Assembly (NCBI GenBank): GCA_010015805.1
Contig: ML978133.1
Location: 496,001-560,000 of the forward strand
From: Rhizodiscina lignyota
Taxonomy: Eukaryota > Ascomycota > Dothideomycetes > Aulographales > Rhizodiscinaceae
DNA length: 64,000 nucleotides
Direction of reading: 5' to 3'
Position numbers and translations under genes: made by a program. Shown here piece by piece: positions 1 through 11,516 of this stretch. A model generated the notes under the pieces. The model saw only the letters and a list, made by a program, of their open reading frames with translations, had not been told where the DNA came from and made no database searches. Positions within the stretch are counted from its first letter, which is position 1, and each line of letters starts with the position of its first letter.

Positions 1-1529
1 AACTCCTGTCACTTCCTGCGGAACTTCTGGATCAAATCTTCGAGTGTTGCGACCGAGGTGCACAATCAGCTTTATGTAGGACATGTAAAGGCATTTATAC
101 TCGAGTTGTGTGTCTGGCAAACCATTCATTTGGGCTCGGCTAACAAAAGCCATTAGATTCCGATACTGTACAGGAACATTGATCTAAGCTGCCACAACTC
201 GACGCTTCGGGGACATACCGGCCCACCTCATTGTGCCCCTACGCATAGGCTCGTTCCGTCAAGGTTCATGGCAAGATATCGCACGCCTCTGGATGACGAA
301 GTTTTCTATCGACAGCAACTTTTGAGCAGAAGTATCTGCAACAATTCGAGGTTGGGCGAATACACGAAATCGTTGGTTTGGACTGTCCTCGATGAATCGG
401 GAAAAGGAGGCCCTGATAAATCTTTTCTGGCTATCTATCCCAAAAAGGACATGATTGGAAGGTGGAATGAAGCCGGATATGAGCTCTACCTGGATGACGG
501 CAAGTGGTTTAAACCCCGCATTAACATCATCGAGTTATATCCCGCCTGACTATGTTTTAGGTAACCTTTGGAAGACTTTCGAGAGTTTCATCAATGTGCG
601 CAACGTGGACATTGCTTGGTTTCGGTTCGTCGATACATTCACTTATGGGCGAAAGGCTGAAGTTGACATTCCATTATAGTGACTGCAGAGAAACAACCGC
701 ATCGATTCCGTCCTTTTTCAGAAGCGCAACTTCGCTTACAGTAGGAGGACAAGCAAGCAAGAAATTCGCAACGAAAGTACTGGGCACAGTCGAACCCCAA
801 AACTTGACTCATCTGTGCTTTTCCAATCTTCAGCAATTCGCCGAGCCACTACCGGCGCCATCAGATCATCCATCGCTTCAGCAACTTGTCGAATATTGCG
901 CAAATATCCGCCATCATACTGCGCCTGGACCCATGCGTGGCCACTTTCAAGATCTGATCGGCAAACTCACATCACTACGTTCCCTGCGTATCGACACCTT
1001 CGCTCCAAGTAGCTCACCGCCCACCAATGAGATTACCACATGCTATCGTGACTGGGCTGCTCTAATACGGTCGGTTAGCGGCACCTTGACGAATCTAACG
1101 GTCGAGCAAGGCCATTGGCACTGGATATACAGAAACCCTTCAAATGCCCACAACGGTGTCCACCAAAGAGAGCGTCCGACGGACAGACTCTTCGTTGACC
1201 ACATTGCACCAGCAATCCTGGAGTCCCAATGGCCGGAGCTCCGTGAACTAGAGATTCGTGGCCTCGGCAGATGCTCCATGCAGATGGTACATCGCGTTCG
1301 ACCAGAGGAGCTTCAACTGAGTGCGGATGAAGGATATGAGATCCTCAGGGAGCGGGGAAATACTTGGATTGGAAACAGGATATTCCATTATAATGGCACT
1401 CGTGCCGCTATTCGGAGACACCTCGAGCCCGACGCTGTTGTCATTATTGAGGAGGAGTCCAAGAATTTTGAGTATTGTGAGAACACAGGGATTCCGGAGT
1501 TCTACGTGGACACGCAAGGACTCGTATAG
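1..1529 (+). pseudogene. F-box protein, 5'-truncated by the window edge, reading frame disrupted
   Basis: The first bases encode an F-box core, LPAELLDQIFECC, followed by ALCRTCKGIYTRV. A clean intron (108-156, GTGTGT donor, GCTAAC branch, TTAG acceptor) joins it in phase to IPILYRNIDLSCHNST, the usual continuation of fungal F-box/LRR proteins. Coding sense continues in that frame to about 545. It then moves to a second frame (LGNLWKTFESF..., to about 670) and to a third (FRSATSLTVGG to the stop at 1529). I found no convincing donor/acceptor pairs for the last two changes, so they look like single-base insertions. F-box proteins act as substrate adaptors of SCF ubiquitin ligases. This could be a pseudogene or a true gene with assembly errors. 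The start lies outside the window. Confidence 0.55.
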
Positions 1530-1961
1530 CTGAGATTTGGCATCATGATGGTATCGAATATATGCAGGAGTTCTTTCAGAGGTGAAGGTTGGCAGTAGAT
1601 ATGGGACGTAATTCACGTCCACAGTGTACACTTAGAGGTACACGGCATTTAGAGTAGAAGAAAGGTCCCCAAAGTTGGATAAATTATTCACACAATGACA
1701 TCTTTAAGTTCCGTCTAGTTGGTGATGTTATGTGCTGGACGTCTTGTGAATCTTTCCGCGAAATGCATTGAAGTTGAGGAGGCAAGGGGTTATGTAGAGT
1801 CGCAGAGTCATTTGAGGTGCGCCGCTGAGTACTTCTACGGGGGACTGCGGTCGAACTTCTGCCATCAACTCACTCACCTCCACCACCGTCTGCGATCATA
1901 AATTGAAACGATCACGGCGTCGCGTCTTCCAACTCGCATCTCCTATTTCCCGTCGCAAGTC
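1530..1961. other. Intergenic, presumed 3' UTR and promoter
   Basis: No supported gene here. The stretch separates the disrupted F-box gene from the G-patch gene. The last 100 bases are pyrimidine-rich, as is common just upstream of fungal start codons. Confidence 0.5.
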
Positions 1962-2684
1962 ATGACAGAGAGCGATGATGAGTTCTACACCATCCCGATA
2001 AAAGATCAGCGGGTCTTCGGCGCCGGCATCAAGCGCAAGCGCGTGCCTTTCGTCGCCGCCTCGTCTCCTGCCACCTCCGCCACCGCGACACCTCCAACTT
2101 CCGCTCGTTCAATCGCGGAGCGGTACCTCTCCATAGTTGGAGTAGGTCCTGAAGCGGAACGCTCTGTCTCAGCGCCGCCCACCGTTGGTCCAGTGGAAGA
2201 GGCGGAACTGGCGAAATGTGACATCTGCAATCGACCTATCGATGATGACTCCACGGCCGTTCCACATGAAGCCTCTCTTGCGCACCAAGTCTGTCTCGAG
2301 CATTCCCATGGCCCGTCGCATATAGATCGCCAGAGGAAGGGGCTGTCATACCTCCAGGCATACGGATGGAACCCAGATAGCCGCCAAGGCTTGGGAGCGA
2401 GTGGCGAAGGGAGACTGTATCCAGTCAAACCGAAAGAGAAGCGCGACACTGTAGGCTTGGGCGTAGACATCAAGGCTTTGAAAGCCGGGAAAGTGGCGCA
2501 GAAGGTGGAGAGACTGAATGCAAAGGAAGTCAGGCAGCGGGAGGCCAACGACAAAAAGAGAAAGGATAGGATTCAGAAGATGTTCACGGCTAATGACGAT
2601 GTTGAGAGGTATCTTGGGGCGTTAGATACGACTTCTGTACCTTCTGGGTGGCCATTATCCAAGTCGTTCCGAAAGAAAGCATAG
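1962..2684 (+). CDS. G-patch domain protein
   Basis: Intronless gene for 240 residues. A Ser/Ala/Thr-rich N-terminus carries a basic patch (IKRKR). Next come CDICNRPI near residue 87, with two Cys that may be half of a small metal site, and a G-patch at about residues 126-170: GLSYLQAYGWNPDSRQGLGA then GEGRLYPVKPKEKRDTVGLG, with the expected spaced glycines. A Lys/Arg-rich helix follows. G-patch proteins usually bind RNA or activate DEAH-box helicases, and the layout recalls the C-terminus of human GPANK1; the exact role is inference. The sequence from the G-patch end to the C-terminus is repeated just downstream in decayed form. Confidence 0.8.
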   Translation: MTESDDEFYTIPIKDQRVFGAGIKRKRVPFVAASSPATSATATPPTSARSIAERYLSIVGVGPEAERSVSAPPTVGPVEEAELAKCDICNRPIDDDSTAVPHEASLAHQVCLEHSHGPSHIDRQRKGLSYLQAYGWNPDSRQGLGASGEGRLYPVKPKEKRDTVGLGVDIKALKAGKVAQKVERLNAKEVRQREANDKKRKDRIQKMFTANDDVERYLGALDTTSVPSGWPLSKSFRKKA

Positions 2685-2703
2685 CGATGGTGTTTTGATG
2701 GTT

Positions 2704-2950
2704 TGGCCTTGAAGGCCGGAAAAGTAGCGCAGGAGATGGAGAAGCTGAATGCAAAGGAATCAGGCAGCGGACGACAGGAAGAGGAAGCATAGCATTCAGA
2801 AGATGTTTACGACCAATGACGATGTTGAGAACTTTGGGCAAGGCTTCAATACCTTCTGGGTGCCCACCATCCAAGTCTTTTCGGGAGAGGGCATAGCGCT
2901 GGAGTTTTTGGTTGAAAGAGCGTCGAAATTTGGGATGGTGTTTTGGTGAA
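2704..2950 (+). pseudogene. Decayed tandem copy of the G-patch gene 3' end
   Basis: From about 2704 the DNA repeats the preceding gene from about 2474 onward: LKAGKVAQ, LNAKE, KRK, IQKMFT and NDDVE can all be recognised in order. Compared with the parent it has a lost base in the stretch after AATGCAAAGGAA, which breaks the frame, and many substitutions. The parent's final PSGWPLSKSF segment reappears as a divergent PFWVPTIQVF-like reading. This is a partial tandem duplication of about 230 bp, now non-coding. It may still be transcribed as 3' UTR of the parent. Confidence 0.75.
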
Positions 2951-3499
2951 TCTTGCTGGCGCGTTGGTAGAGTCCTCATTATTGCTCGACGCGCCCGCCG
3001 TTAGCCGCGCCGCAGCCTGTATGTGCTATTTCTCATACTGTGTTATATGTACAACTCGCGTATTCTAATCCCTGTGCTTTCGAGCACTGGTTGGGAAAAC
3101 ATCAGGTAATGCTGAGTTTATCCTGGCCCCTCTTGCCCTTAGGGGCTGAGACCTCGTTGAGACGGACTGGGGGGTTCAGGTTTTTTTGCCCTTTGCTACG
3201 AAGGGTTCGATTCTCGCGGACATCATTCCCTCCCTTTTTTTTTTTTGCTCGACTTTTACAACTACCGCGTTATATACATTTTGCAGAATGAAAATGACAT
3301 CGAAAATGAATTTCCATAGAGAACCACACAAGTATCTGCTTTTTTTCTTGAATCGTGACCCTTTATAGAAATGCTTGCGAGAGATGCATGTGGCCCGAGC
3401 TCCCCTGATGACATCTTGGTCCCTTGAAGCTCTTAAAACTTTCCACTGACCCCCATCCGGCTATTCCACCATCGTCCTTCACAGGACGGATAGTTCACA
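2951..3499. other. Intergenic
   Basis: Nothing supported. It contains a T12 run at about 3235-3246. The end runs into the promoter and leader of the DUF92 gene. Confidence 0.5.
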
Positions 3500-4757
3500 A
3501 TGAAGCCGATAATAGCTGTACCAGCTATTCTAGCGATCGTATACCGTGCCTGGTCTCGTAATTCTCTCACTCCGCTTGGTCTCTTCGTTGCAACATTGAC
3601 CGCAGTCGGGCACGCGATCCACCCATGGAGCTTCTCATTCACCTTACTAGGCGTTTTCTTCCTTGCGGGGACCCGAGTGACAAAGGTATTAATCCTCAGT
3701 ATTTCTTATTTCATTGTCAACCAATTTTAATACAGCGTTGCGGTTCAATTGCTGACGCTGGGTTCAATAGGTAAAGCACGACATCAAAGTTCGCCTCACA
3801 CAATCAGCGTCCGGAGCCAGCGGAGGTGAAGGACCGCGAACGCACGTCCAAGTCCTCGCGAACTCCCTCGTGGCTTTGATCCTCACAGTTCTGCACGCAT
3901 GGGTTCTGTCGAAGCGGGATGTGGCGCAGAGTCAGGAGGACTGCTGGCATCGTCCCAGCGCAAAATATCCGGAAGATGTGCTTGTGGTGGGGATTGTAGC
4001 GTCCGTGGTCTCTCAGGCACACAAGTTAATACCAGGGAAACAAGTGGGCTAACGAGGGCACAGAAACTACGTGGCAGTCGCGGCAGACACGTTCTCGTCT
4101 GAACTCGGTATCCTCGCTTCCTCATCACCGCGACTCATCACGGCTCCGTGGCGGACTGTACCGCGAGGGACAAACGGCGGCGTCACGCTCACAGGCATCA
4201 TTGCGGGACTTGCAGGCTCAGGGCTTCTTGCTGCTACGGCTGGACTACTGCTCCCATTCTGTGCAGGGACAGGAGCAACGAAGCGGAAGATCCCAGGCTT
4301 CGGTCACATAGACGAATACTCATGGGACTGGCAAGGCAAGCTTGGTTTTGTACTTGCCATGACCGCCGTGGGACTCGGTGGGAGCCTGCTCGATTCGATC
4401 ATGGGAGCGCTGGTACAGGCTAGTGTGGTCGATGTGAGGACGGGCAAGGTGGTTGAAGGAGATGGAGGGAACAGAGTTCAGTTGCATAGTCGAAAGTCAT
4501 GGCAGGTCGATGGGCCAGCTTCGAATACTACCGGAGCAAAGGCATCGCTTGGTCAAGCACAACGCAGGAAGGGTGTCGAGAGCAGCGGGACCGAGGAGAA
4601 AGGTGAAAGCAGAAGGCTGGAGGTTGGATGGGATTTACTCGACAACAATGGGGTCAATTTCGCCATGGCATTCGCCATGAGCGCTGCGGCCATGGTGGGA
4701 GCTTGTATAGTGTGGGAGATACCACTCGGTGCGGTTGTCGATAGCATTCTGAACTAA
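3500..4757 (+). CDS. TMEM19 / DUF92 family integral membrane protein
   Basis: Exons 3500-3685, 3771-4000 and 4064-4757 join in frame to 369 residues. The second intron has a non-standard GTCCGT donor but restores the family signature exactly. Diagnostic blocks are VKHDIKVRLT, GGEGPRTHVQVLANS and VGIVANYVAVAADTFSSELG, followed by RLITAPWRTVPRGTNGGVTL and a GxGGSLLDSIMGALVQAS segment. Several hydrophobic stretches make it polytopic. The family includes human TMEM19 and the plant/cyanobacterial VTE6 phytyl-phosphate kinases, so a polyprenyl-phosphate kinase-like role is possible but unproven in fungi. A hydrophilic loop of about 60 residues rich in K, E and S precedes the last membrane span. Confidence 0.9.
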
Positions 4758-6118
4758 GCGAGTCTTCCAGAAGGCGAAAATATGACGTCTCATCTCAATC
4801 GTCAATCGCCCACACTGCAGATCTGTCAGATCGTGGCGGATCTTCCGACTGAAACCTGAGGAAGGGGATTCAGACACGTCGACTTCCACGTTGACGAGAT
4901 GCATGAAAGCAGGGAAACATGCAGAATGGCGTCGATGAACGCTGCAGGTGCATGACTATACGACATGTCTTATGGGCCAACGTTCAAAGGATGAGAGAGG
5001 AGTCACAATGGGAGTGGCATGGCTGGAAGAGCCGGTTCTTTTGAATTGATCGTGGTCCTTGTATATACGGAGATGAGGAGGTACACAGCATGGAACTTGT
5101 AAAGGCGCCCGTTTCAAAGGATAAAGTGCTGCCATGACTCGGGAGGATGGGAGGATGGGAGGATGTGCACACGGCATGTTGTGCATGAGAGCACTCGCCA
5201 TCCCTGCGTGCCATCGTCCGGACCGAGCTGTCATCTGCATAGGTCCATCTTCACGGCCATTGTTGACGCACAGCTTTCGATATGCTTTCTGATGGACTCG
5301 AGTCTGGAGATTCGCAGCGTTTCGAAACCAGCGCGTCGCGCGAGTCAATTGGCCTTTATCCTCCGCGTCGCAAGCAGTTGTCCGGGCCATCTCGTGTTGG
5401 AGGAAATTGTGCGGTCGAGCAATCTCCCACGCGCTCAAGGGACCGTAGTCATTTTAAGCCTCAATACCCGCCCGGCCAATGGCAGCACGCCGCTGCTGTG
5501 GCTAATTTCGCGACCTTCCTCGGTCGGGCCAAGCGCGCTGTAATGCTCGCTCCCCGGACGAGGTTGGTGCAGCTTGAGCTTCTGAAGCAGACAGCTCAGC
5601 ACGCTTCCCTTGCTGCCTCGCGTCTGATGCAGCTTTGAAAGCGCCCTGCCTCGTTTCGGCCGCTCTCACTCGCGCCCGCCGACGTCGCCCGCCCAACTCT
5701 TCCCTTCTGCACGTCGTCCCTTCTGCGCTCCACTCCCATTCGCGAGCGCTGCAGCAAGCAGCCACGGCCAACAGAACTCACCCAGTCGCTCATTCATGTC
5801 TGCTTCTCACCGTCATGCAAATACCTCTTTAATCACGCCTTTTGCTCGCCAGCTACCGCTCATTGCGCCCTTTTCACGCTGACGAACGCTTTACGGATGC
5901 TTGTTTTGAACGCAGTAATACTAGTGCTCCCTTTCCACCACCACCGCTCGCCGACCTCCCATCCTGCCTCGCCCGCTGCCGCCCTCTGATCGCTCCGTCG
6001 CTGCGCAGAGAAACAGTCAATCGCTCCTCGAGCTCCCGCTCAATTTCACGGCCACGCGCAACAACTCGAAACTGGGGGTGCCGAGGAGGGATATACCCGC
6101 GAGACCGCGACGGGTGGC
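4758..6118. other. Long intergenic region / 5' leader
   Basis: About 1.36 kb without a convincing gene. Short open frames exist on both strands but none shows domain-like sequence. A triplet of GGGAGGAT-type repeats sits near 5138-5165. The final 500 bases are C/T-rich, consistent with a long promoter and 5' UTR of the next gene. Confidence 0.5.
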
Positions 6119-8114
6119 ATGGGTGCTCCGGCAGAAGCAGCACCGCGACGAACCACGAGCATGAGCTCCCATTCTGCTACACGGCCCCGGCGATGGAGAA
6201 ACAGGAACATTTCAAAGTCGGCGCTCTTCTTGTCGCTCCTCGCCGCCAATTCGCAGACCGCAATGGCGCAGAGCAATTGCATCTCGCTCCAGGGTTCGAC
6301 GGCCTGTCCGGCCTTTAACCAGTCTTCGATATCGACCGATTCGCAATTGACTGGATTATTGTACGTGTCGGGGACTTTTTATATAAGTGAACATTTGGAT
6401 ATCCAGATTTGAGGCTAATTAGATGTCGCGATATAGTCCCTTTCTTTCCTTCGTCTCAGACGCGCAAACCTTCGACACGCGATTACGACAGTACATAGTG
6501 ACACAATTCTCGCAGCAAAGGTACGAGTGGAACAAGAACATGCCTCTGCACGGCATCATTGCTGACTTGGGCATTAGATTTCAGCAGCTGATAGGATGCA
6601 ATAAAGTCGACCTGTCGAATACAACGGACTTGTACGCGAGATACACCACGAGTGTGCTATGCAATGCCATTATACAGAACTCGGTGCAGGCGTGTGGACT
6701 AAATGATAGTCAATCGCGACCACTATGTGCAGATTCATGTGTAAGTGGTGCCATCCCGATGTGTCAGAGCAGAAGTTGATACGTTACAGGCCGAAAACGC
6801 TATCAGTGAGCAGCAAATAGCATCGAGTCCTGACATCTGCGGTACTCCTGGTAATGATGCTATCAATCAAATACGGGCAGACTTTACCAATTGCGCTCTT
6901 CCCGCCAACTCTTTAAGCGGGTCTTGCATAGAAGCCGTCCAGAACGAACCGGACAACTGCGGCTACTCGTCCAACCTTGGCGGCTTGTGCGGTTATTGCG
7001 CTGCCAGCTCTCCCAACGCCACCGACTCGTGCTGTGTCAATTCTCAGGCTGAGTCTCGCTGCTCAAATGTTCACCTTCCAAGGACAACCTCCATGCCACC
7101 CCTATTTACCACGAGCTCCTCGTCTCATGCTCCTTCCTCAACCGGAGCTGCTGCAGGAAGTTCAAGTGGTGGCAGCTCGGGTCTCTCAGGTGGTGCAATT
7201 GCTGGTATCGTCGTCGGCTCAGTTCTCGGCGCGCTTCTGCTCCTAGGCCTCATTGTTGGCGCCTGCATCCTTATGCGTCGCCGGCGCGACAGCCAGCAGG
7301 GCAGCATCTTCAACCAACCTTCGCCGTCCCGTCCTGGCCCTCCGATGAGCTACACGGGTATACAACGCGCACCTGAGGTCACGCCAGGAGGGCGGGTCAC
7401 GCGGATGTCGGCGCTCGAGGCCACTTCGAGCTCTGAACCTCATAGCAGCCCGATCGCAGGCGCTTACAACGGCAGCTCAGACGAATACAACGACAGCCCC
7501 GAGTCTCAACGGTCCATTGGTATGGCGGTGATGCAGAAGCGCGACGGGTCGCTGTCGAGCCACTCCCATGCTAACAATGACTCGTCCTCCCCCGGCAACG
7601 ACTTCAGCTCCCCTGAGGGTGTCGCGTCCGGTCAATCAGAGCAGCTGCAGTTCTTCAAGGACTACTACAGCCAGGATGAGATTCGCCCGAACGACATTGT
7701 TGCTACATTGTGGGCTTACCAACCACGTGCCAATGACGAGTTCGAGCTTGAGAGAGGAGACATGTTGAAGGTTGTTGGTATATGGGACGACGGTTGGGCA
7801 ACGGGAGTAAGAGTAAAAGAGAAGGCAGAAGAGTGGGAGGCTAGAAGAAAGGAAAATAGAGATTCGGGTGTCAGTAATGGCAGTAAGGGTCCGGCAGTTC
7901 GGCCGTCAAGTCCTCAGGCAACGGAAGGAGATATCAAGGCGTTCCCTGTGAGTACCGATGACGAATCCTCTAACCTCGGTGATGAGTACTGACAATTTAA
8001 CAGCTTGTCTGTGTGTGCCTGCCGCAGCATTGGCGGAAGACTATCGAGGGCGACTCAACCACCGAAGCAGCGACATCAACCACTGCAGCGGCTCCGCCGT
8101 CGGGCAGCCCTTAA
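6119..8114 (+). CDS. Fus1-like single-pass membrane protein with C-terminal SH3 domain
   Basis: Exons 6119-6360, 6437-6740, 6790-7947 and 8004-8114 give 604 residues; an in-frame ATG at 6161 would give 590. A basic N-terminus leads into a hydrophobic signal segment ending near TAMAQ. The ectodomain is Cys-rich (VQACGLND, ADSC, PDNCGYS, CGYCAAS, DSCCVN), then a Ser-rich stalk. One membrane span (GGAIAGIVVGSVLGALLLLG) is followed by RRRR. A long Ser-rich cytoplasmic part ends in an SH3 fold: DIVATLWAYQPRANDEFELE, IWDDGWATGV, then AFP-LVCVCLPQHW. About 55 residues are inserted before the last SH3 strand, and the final intron splits that strand. This matches yeast Fus1-type proteins of cell-fusion or polarity sites; the fungal role is inferred. 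Confidence 0.85.
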
Positions 8115-9158
8115 AGGCTGATGCATCCTTCGCTTGCATTCTCTGTTTGTTTTCCAGCGTCTTGCGTGCAAGAGACTTATGCCGGCATGACGAAATGGCG
8201 TTCTTTCACGGTTTTCCTGCATTCTGGTACATCGTGGACCTGTTCGAGTCCAAATAATATCAGCTCCAAACTCACCGACCTCACCGACCTCACCGATCGA
8301 CCAAGCGACCACTCATCGCATCGACTCCTGTCAGAACATATTGTACAGACCGACAGAGACTTGTACACCCACTGTTGCGGACCCCATTCGGGTAGTCGGT
8401 TCCAAGCTGCCTTTTCAGGCGACGCGGCGCTATCTGCCGCTGTTCATTCTATCACTCCTTTGCTGACCTTTTGCTTCACTTTATACCCACGGCCGCTCTA
8501 GTCGGAATCTAGACGCGCCACACTTGTAATTGCTTCTACTGCATCAACTTTTTCTTCTTCTCGTTTTTTTGCCTTGGAGCCGGCAGAATATACATATAGT
8601 ATCGCGTATGATACCCCCGCCCGCGGCAACTGTGGCCCATTTGGTCTTTCTGCCTCGACCGAAAGATCTTTCTCTTTTGGTTTGGCACTTTCGCACATGT
8701 TCAAGATGAGGATAAAAGCGAGGCGCAGTTGGAAGCAAGTGTACATATTTGGTAGAGAGAAAAAATGGAACAACTCAGCGGATTGTGGATATGCTCTTTT
8801 CGTTGTCCCGCCTGGTCCGCTCTCGCTATCCTATGCCTCCCAAACGGGAGAAGCCGACCACGACGCTAAAGCCGATCAAGAAATGGTCGTTGTATCCCTC
8901 ACCCCACAATGACGTGTTGAACCTAATAGAACTAAATGCGTTGAGAGCAGGGTTCTTGTGGAGAGTGGCAGTGATAATTGTATGATTCTTAGTATAAAAT
9001 ACAAGATTGAATTGTTTTAAAGCCACTAGCGCGCCAAGGCTACCAGGGTCAATTTGCCTAGTTGCTCAATGAGCAAAGCCCTCATCATTCTCAATTGCTA
9101 TTCAATCCTCGGTCAACAGCAGGGTCAATATCCTCGACTAGAGACAGAGCAGTTCACC
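8115..9158. other. Intergenic
   Basis: No gene supported. A short 9-nt repeat (CTCACCGAC, three near-copies) occurs at about 8271-8299. Open frames here lack conserved-looking sequence. Confidence 0.5.
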
Positions 9159-10583
9159 ATGGCGCTCACGCGCCTGCCGAACGAGCTCCTTGACAACATT
9201 ATCGAATGTACTCTACCACAGGGCTTCGAGAGCGTGGCCTTGACCTGCAAGAGAATCCACGCGCGATGCACACCGTTCATCAAGCGCCATAACGAGCTGC
9301 GCTCCCGCTTCCGAGACTTTACTTACTACGTGGATCCTCGCGGCAGCCTGGTGGCTGCTTCCGACCTCATCACTCTTATCGCCGCCGAGCCCATTGTTGC
9401 GCGGTACATTCGAACCGCAAACCTCGTACATGACAGCAGGTTCCTCACGCGTGCACTCGTTCGTGGTGAATGACCCAAGTCGGTGCCGAGCATTGACGAT
9501 GGTGGAGCCGTTGACGAACTGTTTGCCAGCTCCACCTATCTACGGCAAGCCGGTCTCGACTGGAAGGAGTACTATGCTACGTTCGGAGAGGACGTCAGAG
9601 AGAAACGCTACTCGCAGCATGGTACTGCCTTGCTTCTGACGCTGCTCCCTAATACCGAGAAACTTACTATACCGAAATTATGGAGGCCGAACGCCGTAAC
9701 GAATAAGCTACTCGATATCCTTGTTGATAGGGCTAAGCAGTCGAGCCTCCTGTCTCCAGCATCCAGTCTTGCCTTGGTTACGAGATTCGACATATCGTTG
9801 GGCCAAAACGAACAAGTTGACTTAAGCTGGGCGACCCCCTTCCTTACCCTGCCGCGCATAGCGTCATTTCACGGCTCCAGATGCTTAGCATCAGGTGACA
9901 ACCCTAGGAGCCTTGCGTTCAGAGGTTCGCGTCATATGGCAGAGACACTGCAAGTGGCTAATCTAGCTAGCTGTTGCATCGACGACGTAGGTATCGCCGA
10001 GTTGCTTAAGCATACACCACGCCTAAAGACGTTGAGGTACTGGCACTACACGAAGTACGACTCCCCTATTCAAGACTGGGATATCTGTAAGTTTGTTAAC
10101 GTAGTGGCGCGCGAAGCTGGGAGCCATCTTGTCGAGCTCTCAGTTGCTATTCGCGAATTGCGCGGCTCTATCATCCCCGGCAAGGCATCCATGCGCGGGT
10201 TCCAGAAGCTGGAGAAGCTCGAGTATCCTCTGGAGCTTGTCATGTGCAACATCAACGCCACCGGCGCCGCGAGTCACATCGCTACCTTGTTCCAGCGCTT
10301 CCTCAATGGCTTAATAGACCCGTTCGTGCGCGACCTAATACCCACTTCAGTCGCCCAGCTGTCATTAAAGTCCGAGGGGACAGATTCTCATGAGAAAGCT
10401 CTTAACGACTTGTTTCGTCACTTCCGCCCGGTGCGCAAACCTCAGCTACCTGCTCTCCAGGAGATAGATATCGCCTGCCCCAGCTCTGCGGACGATGTCT
10501 ACAAGCAACAATGCCACAAGATCGTTGCGGAGGCCAGTGGTGAAGGTGTGGTTGTGCGTTTGCAGCCGTTCGATTACACGTAG
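9159..10583 (+). pseudogene. F-box / leucine-rich protein with one in-frame TGA
   Basis: The frame starts MALTRLPNELLDNIIECTLP, a clear F-box, then FESVALTCKRIH. It runs 474 codons in one frame except for a single TGA at 9471-9473 (GAA TGA CCC). After the stop the reading stays coding-like: DELFASSTYLRQAGLDWKEY, YSQHGTALLLTLLPNTEKLT, ending VVVRLQPFDYT. This is the F-box/LRR-type layout common in Pezizomycotina, with no recognisable second catalytic domain. The stop could be a true nonsense mutation, a read-through codon (UGA-C is a leaky context), a sequencing error, or part of an in-frame 54-nt intron (9426-9479, GTACAT donor, weak branch). I favour a recent nonsense allele. Confidence 0.65.
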
Positions 10584-11516
10584 ATTCTGCTGGGATGGCG
10601 AACCCTGAGCCGTTGGTCGCAGACTCCAGGAGAAGGAAGGTGTTCGAGACGTGGGCAATGCTTGCACCAGCTCATATCCCCCACAGCGGACCTTCGGGCC
10701 AAGCAAAAATGTACTTTATGCTGCTTCAGATATATTTGTCCCGAACCGAACTCCGTTCGCCCTGACGACTGCTCTGCCCAGTGGTTCAAAGGGCCAGGAC
10801 AGGATACTCCTCGGCACGTTGCGCGTATGAGGCGCGAATAATTGATTGCTATATGAAAACGGAACGCAAAGCAAGAGGCGACGGGCACCACGCAGTCGCA
10901 AAGAGCTACGTTACGGAGTCGTTAGTTCGCAATTCGCCAATCTTGGAAACGGACTAGAGCTAAGGAGACCCTGCATGAACGCGCAGCTAACCTCCCAAAG
11001 TAATCGCCAAAGCCGAGGCATCAAGGGCATCTTCCGCTCTTCTACACTTTTGGATGAATACGTACGTAGCGGCTGCCTTACTCCACTACCGGTGAATTTT
11101 TGGGGATAAAGGTGCGTGGAGCCAGCTCGTACAGCTCTATCCTCTTTCATTGCTAGTTCTAGTATCCGGTGGGTCGGCCCGGTGTCATTGCCGTTGTCGC
11201 TTTCTCAGCGACCTTTTTCCTGCTGTGACTTGACTACCGAAAGGGGACTTTTGATTCGCCCGTCGCCGTCGGTTTGTTTATACTCCCGCGGGGTAGAAAA
11301 GGGAATTGCCTCTTTTCGATCATTTTTCTTCTTTTTATTTCTCGATCCTGCTTTCTCGAGTCGTGAGCGTGGAGAGAACTTGCGAACGTCAAAAGAGCTC
11401 TTGGGTTTTGGGTGAATTTGCGTCTAGAGAAATTGTTGTCGTTGAGTTAGCTGTTTGAGCATTGCATGCATTTGTAATCCACCGGGAGCACCGATTGTCT
11501 AGAGGAGTCTTGCGAG
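10584..11516. other. Intergenic / promoter of the serine hydrolase
   Basis: No coding region supported. The last 350 bases are T/C-rich and end in the leader of the following gene. Confidence 0.5.

Noticed and set aside
3195-3220. GGTTCGATTCTC, resembling a tRNA T-loop
   Set aside because: The flanking bases do not form a 5-bp T stem and no cloverleaf could be built upstream.
4956-5438. Minus-strand open frame of 160 codons in the long intergenic region
   Set aside because: Low-quality, Cys/Pro/His-rich reading without domain-like segments; overlapping frames on + are equally open.
8574-8912. + strand open frame of 112 codons
   Set aside because: No domain, start context or splice evidence; likely 3' UTR or spacer.
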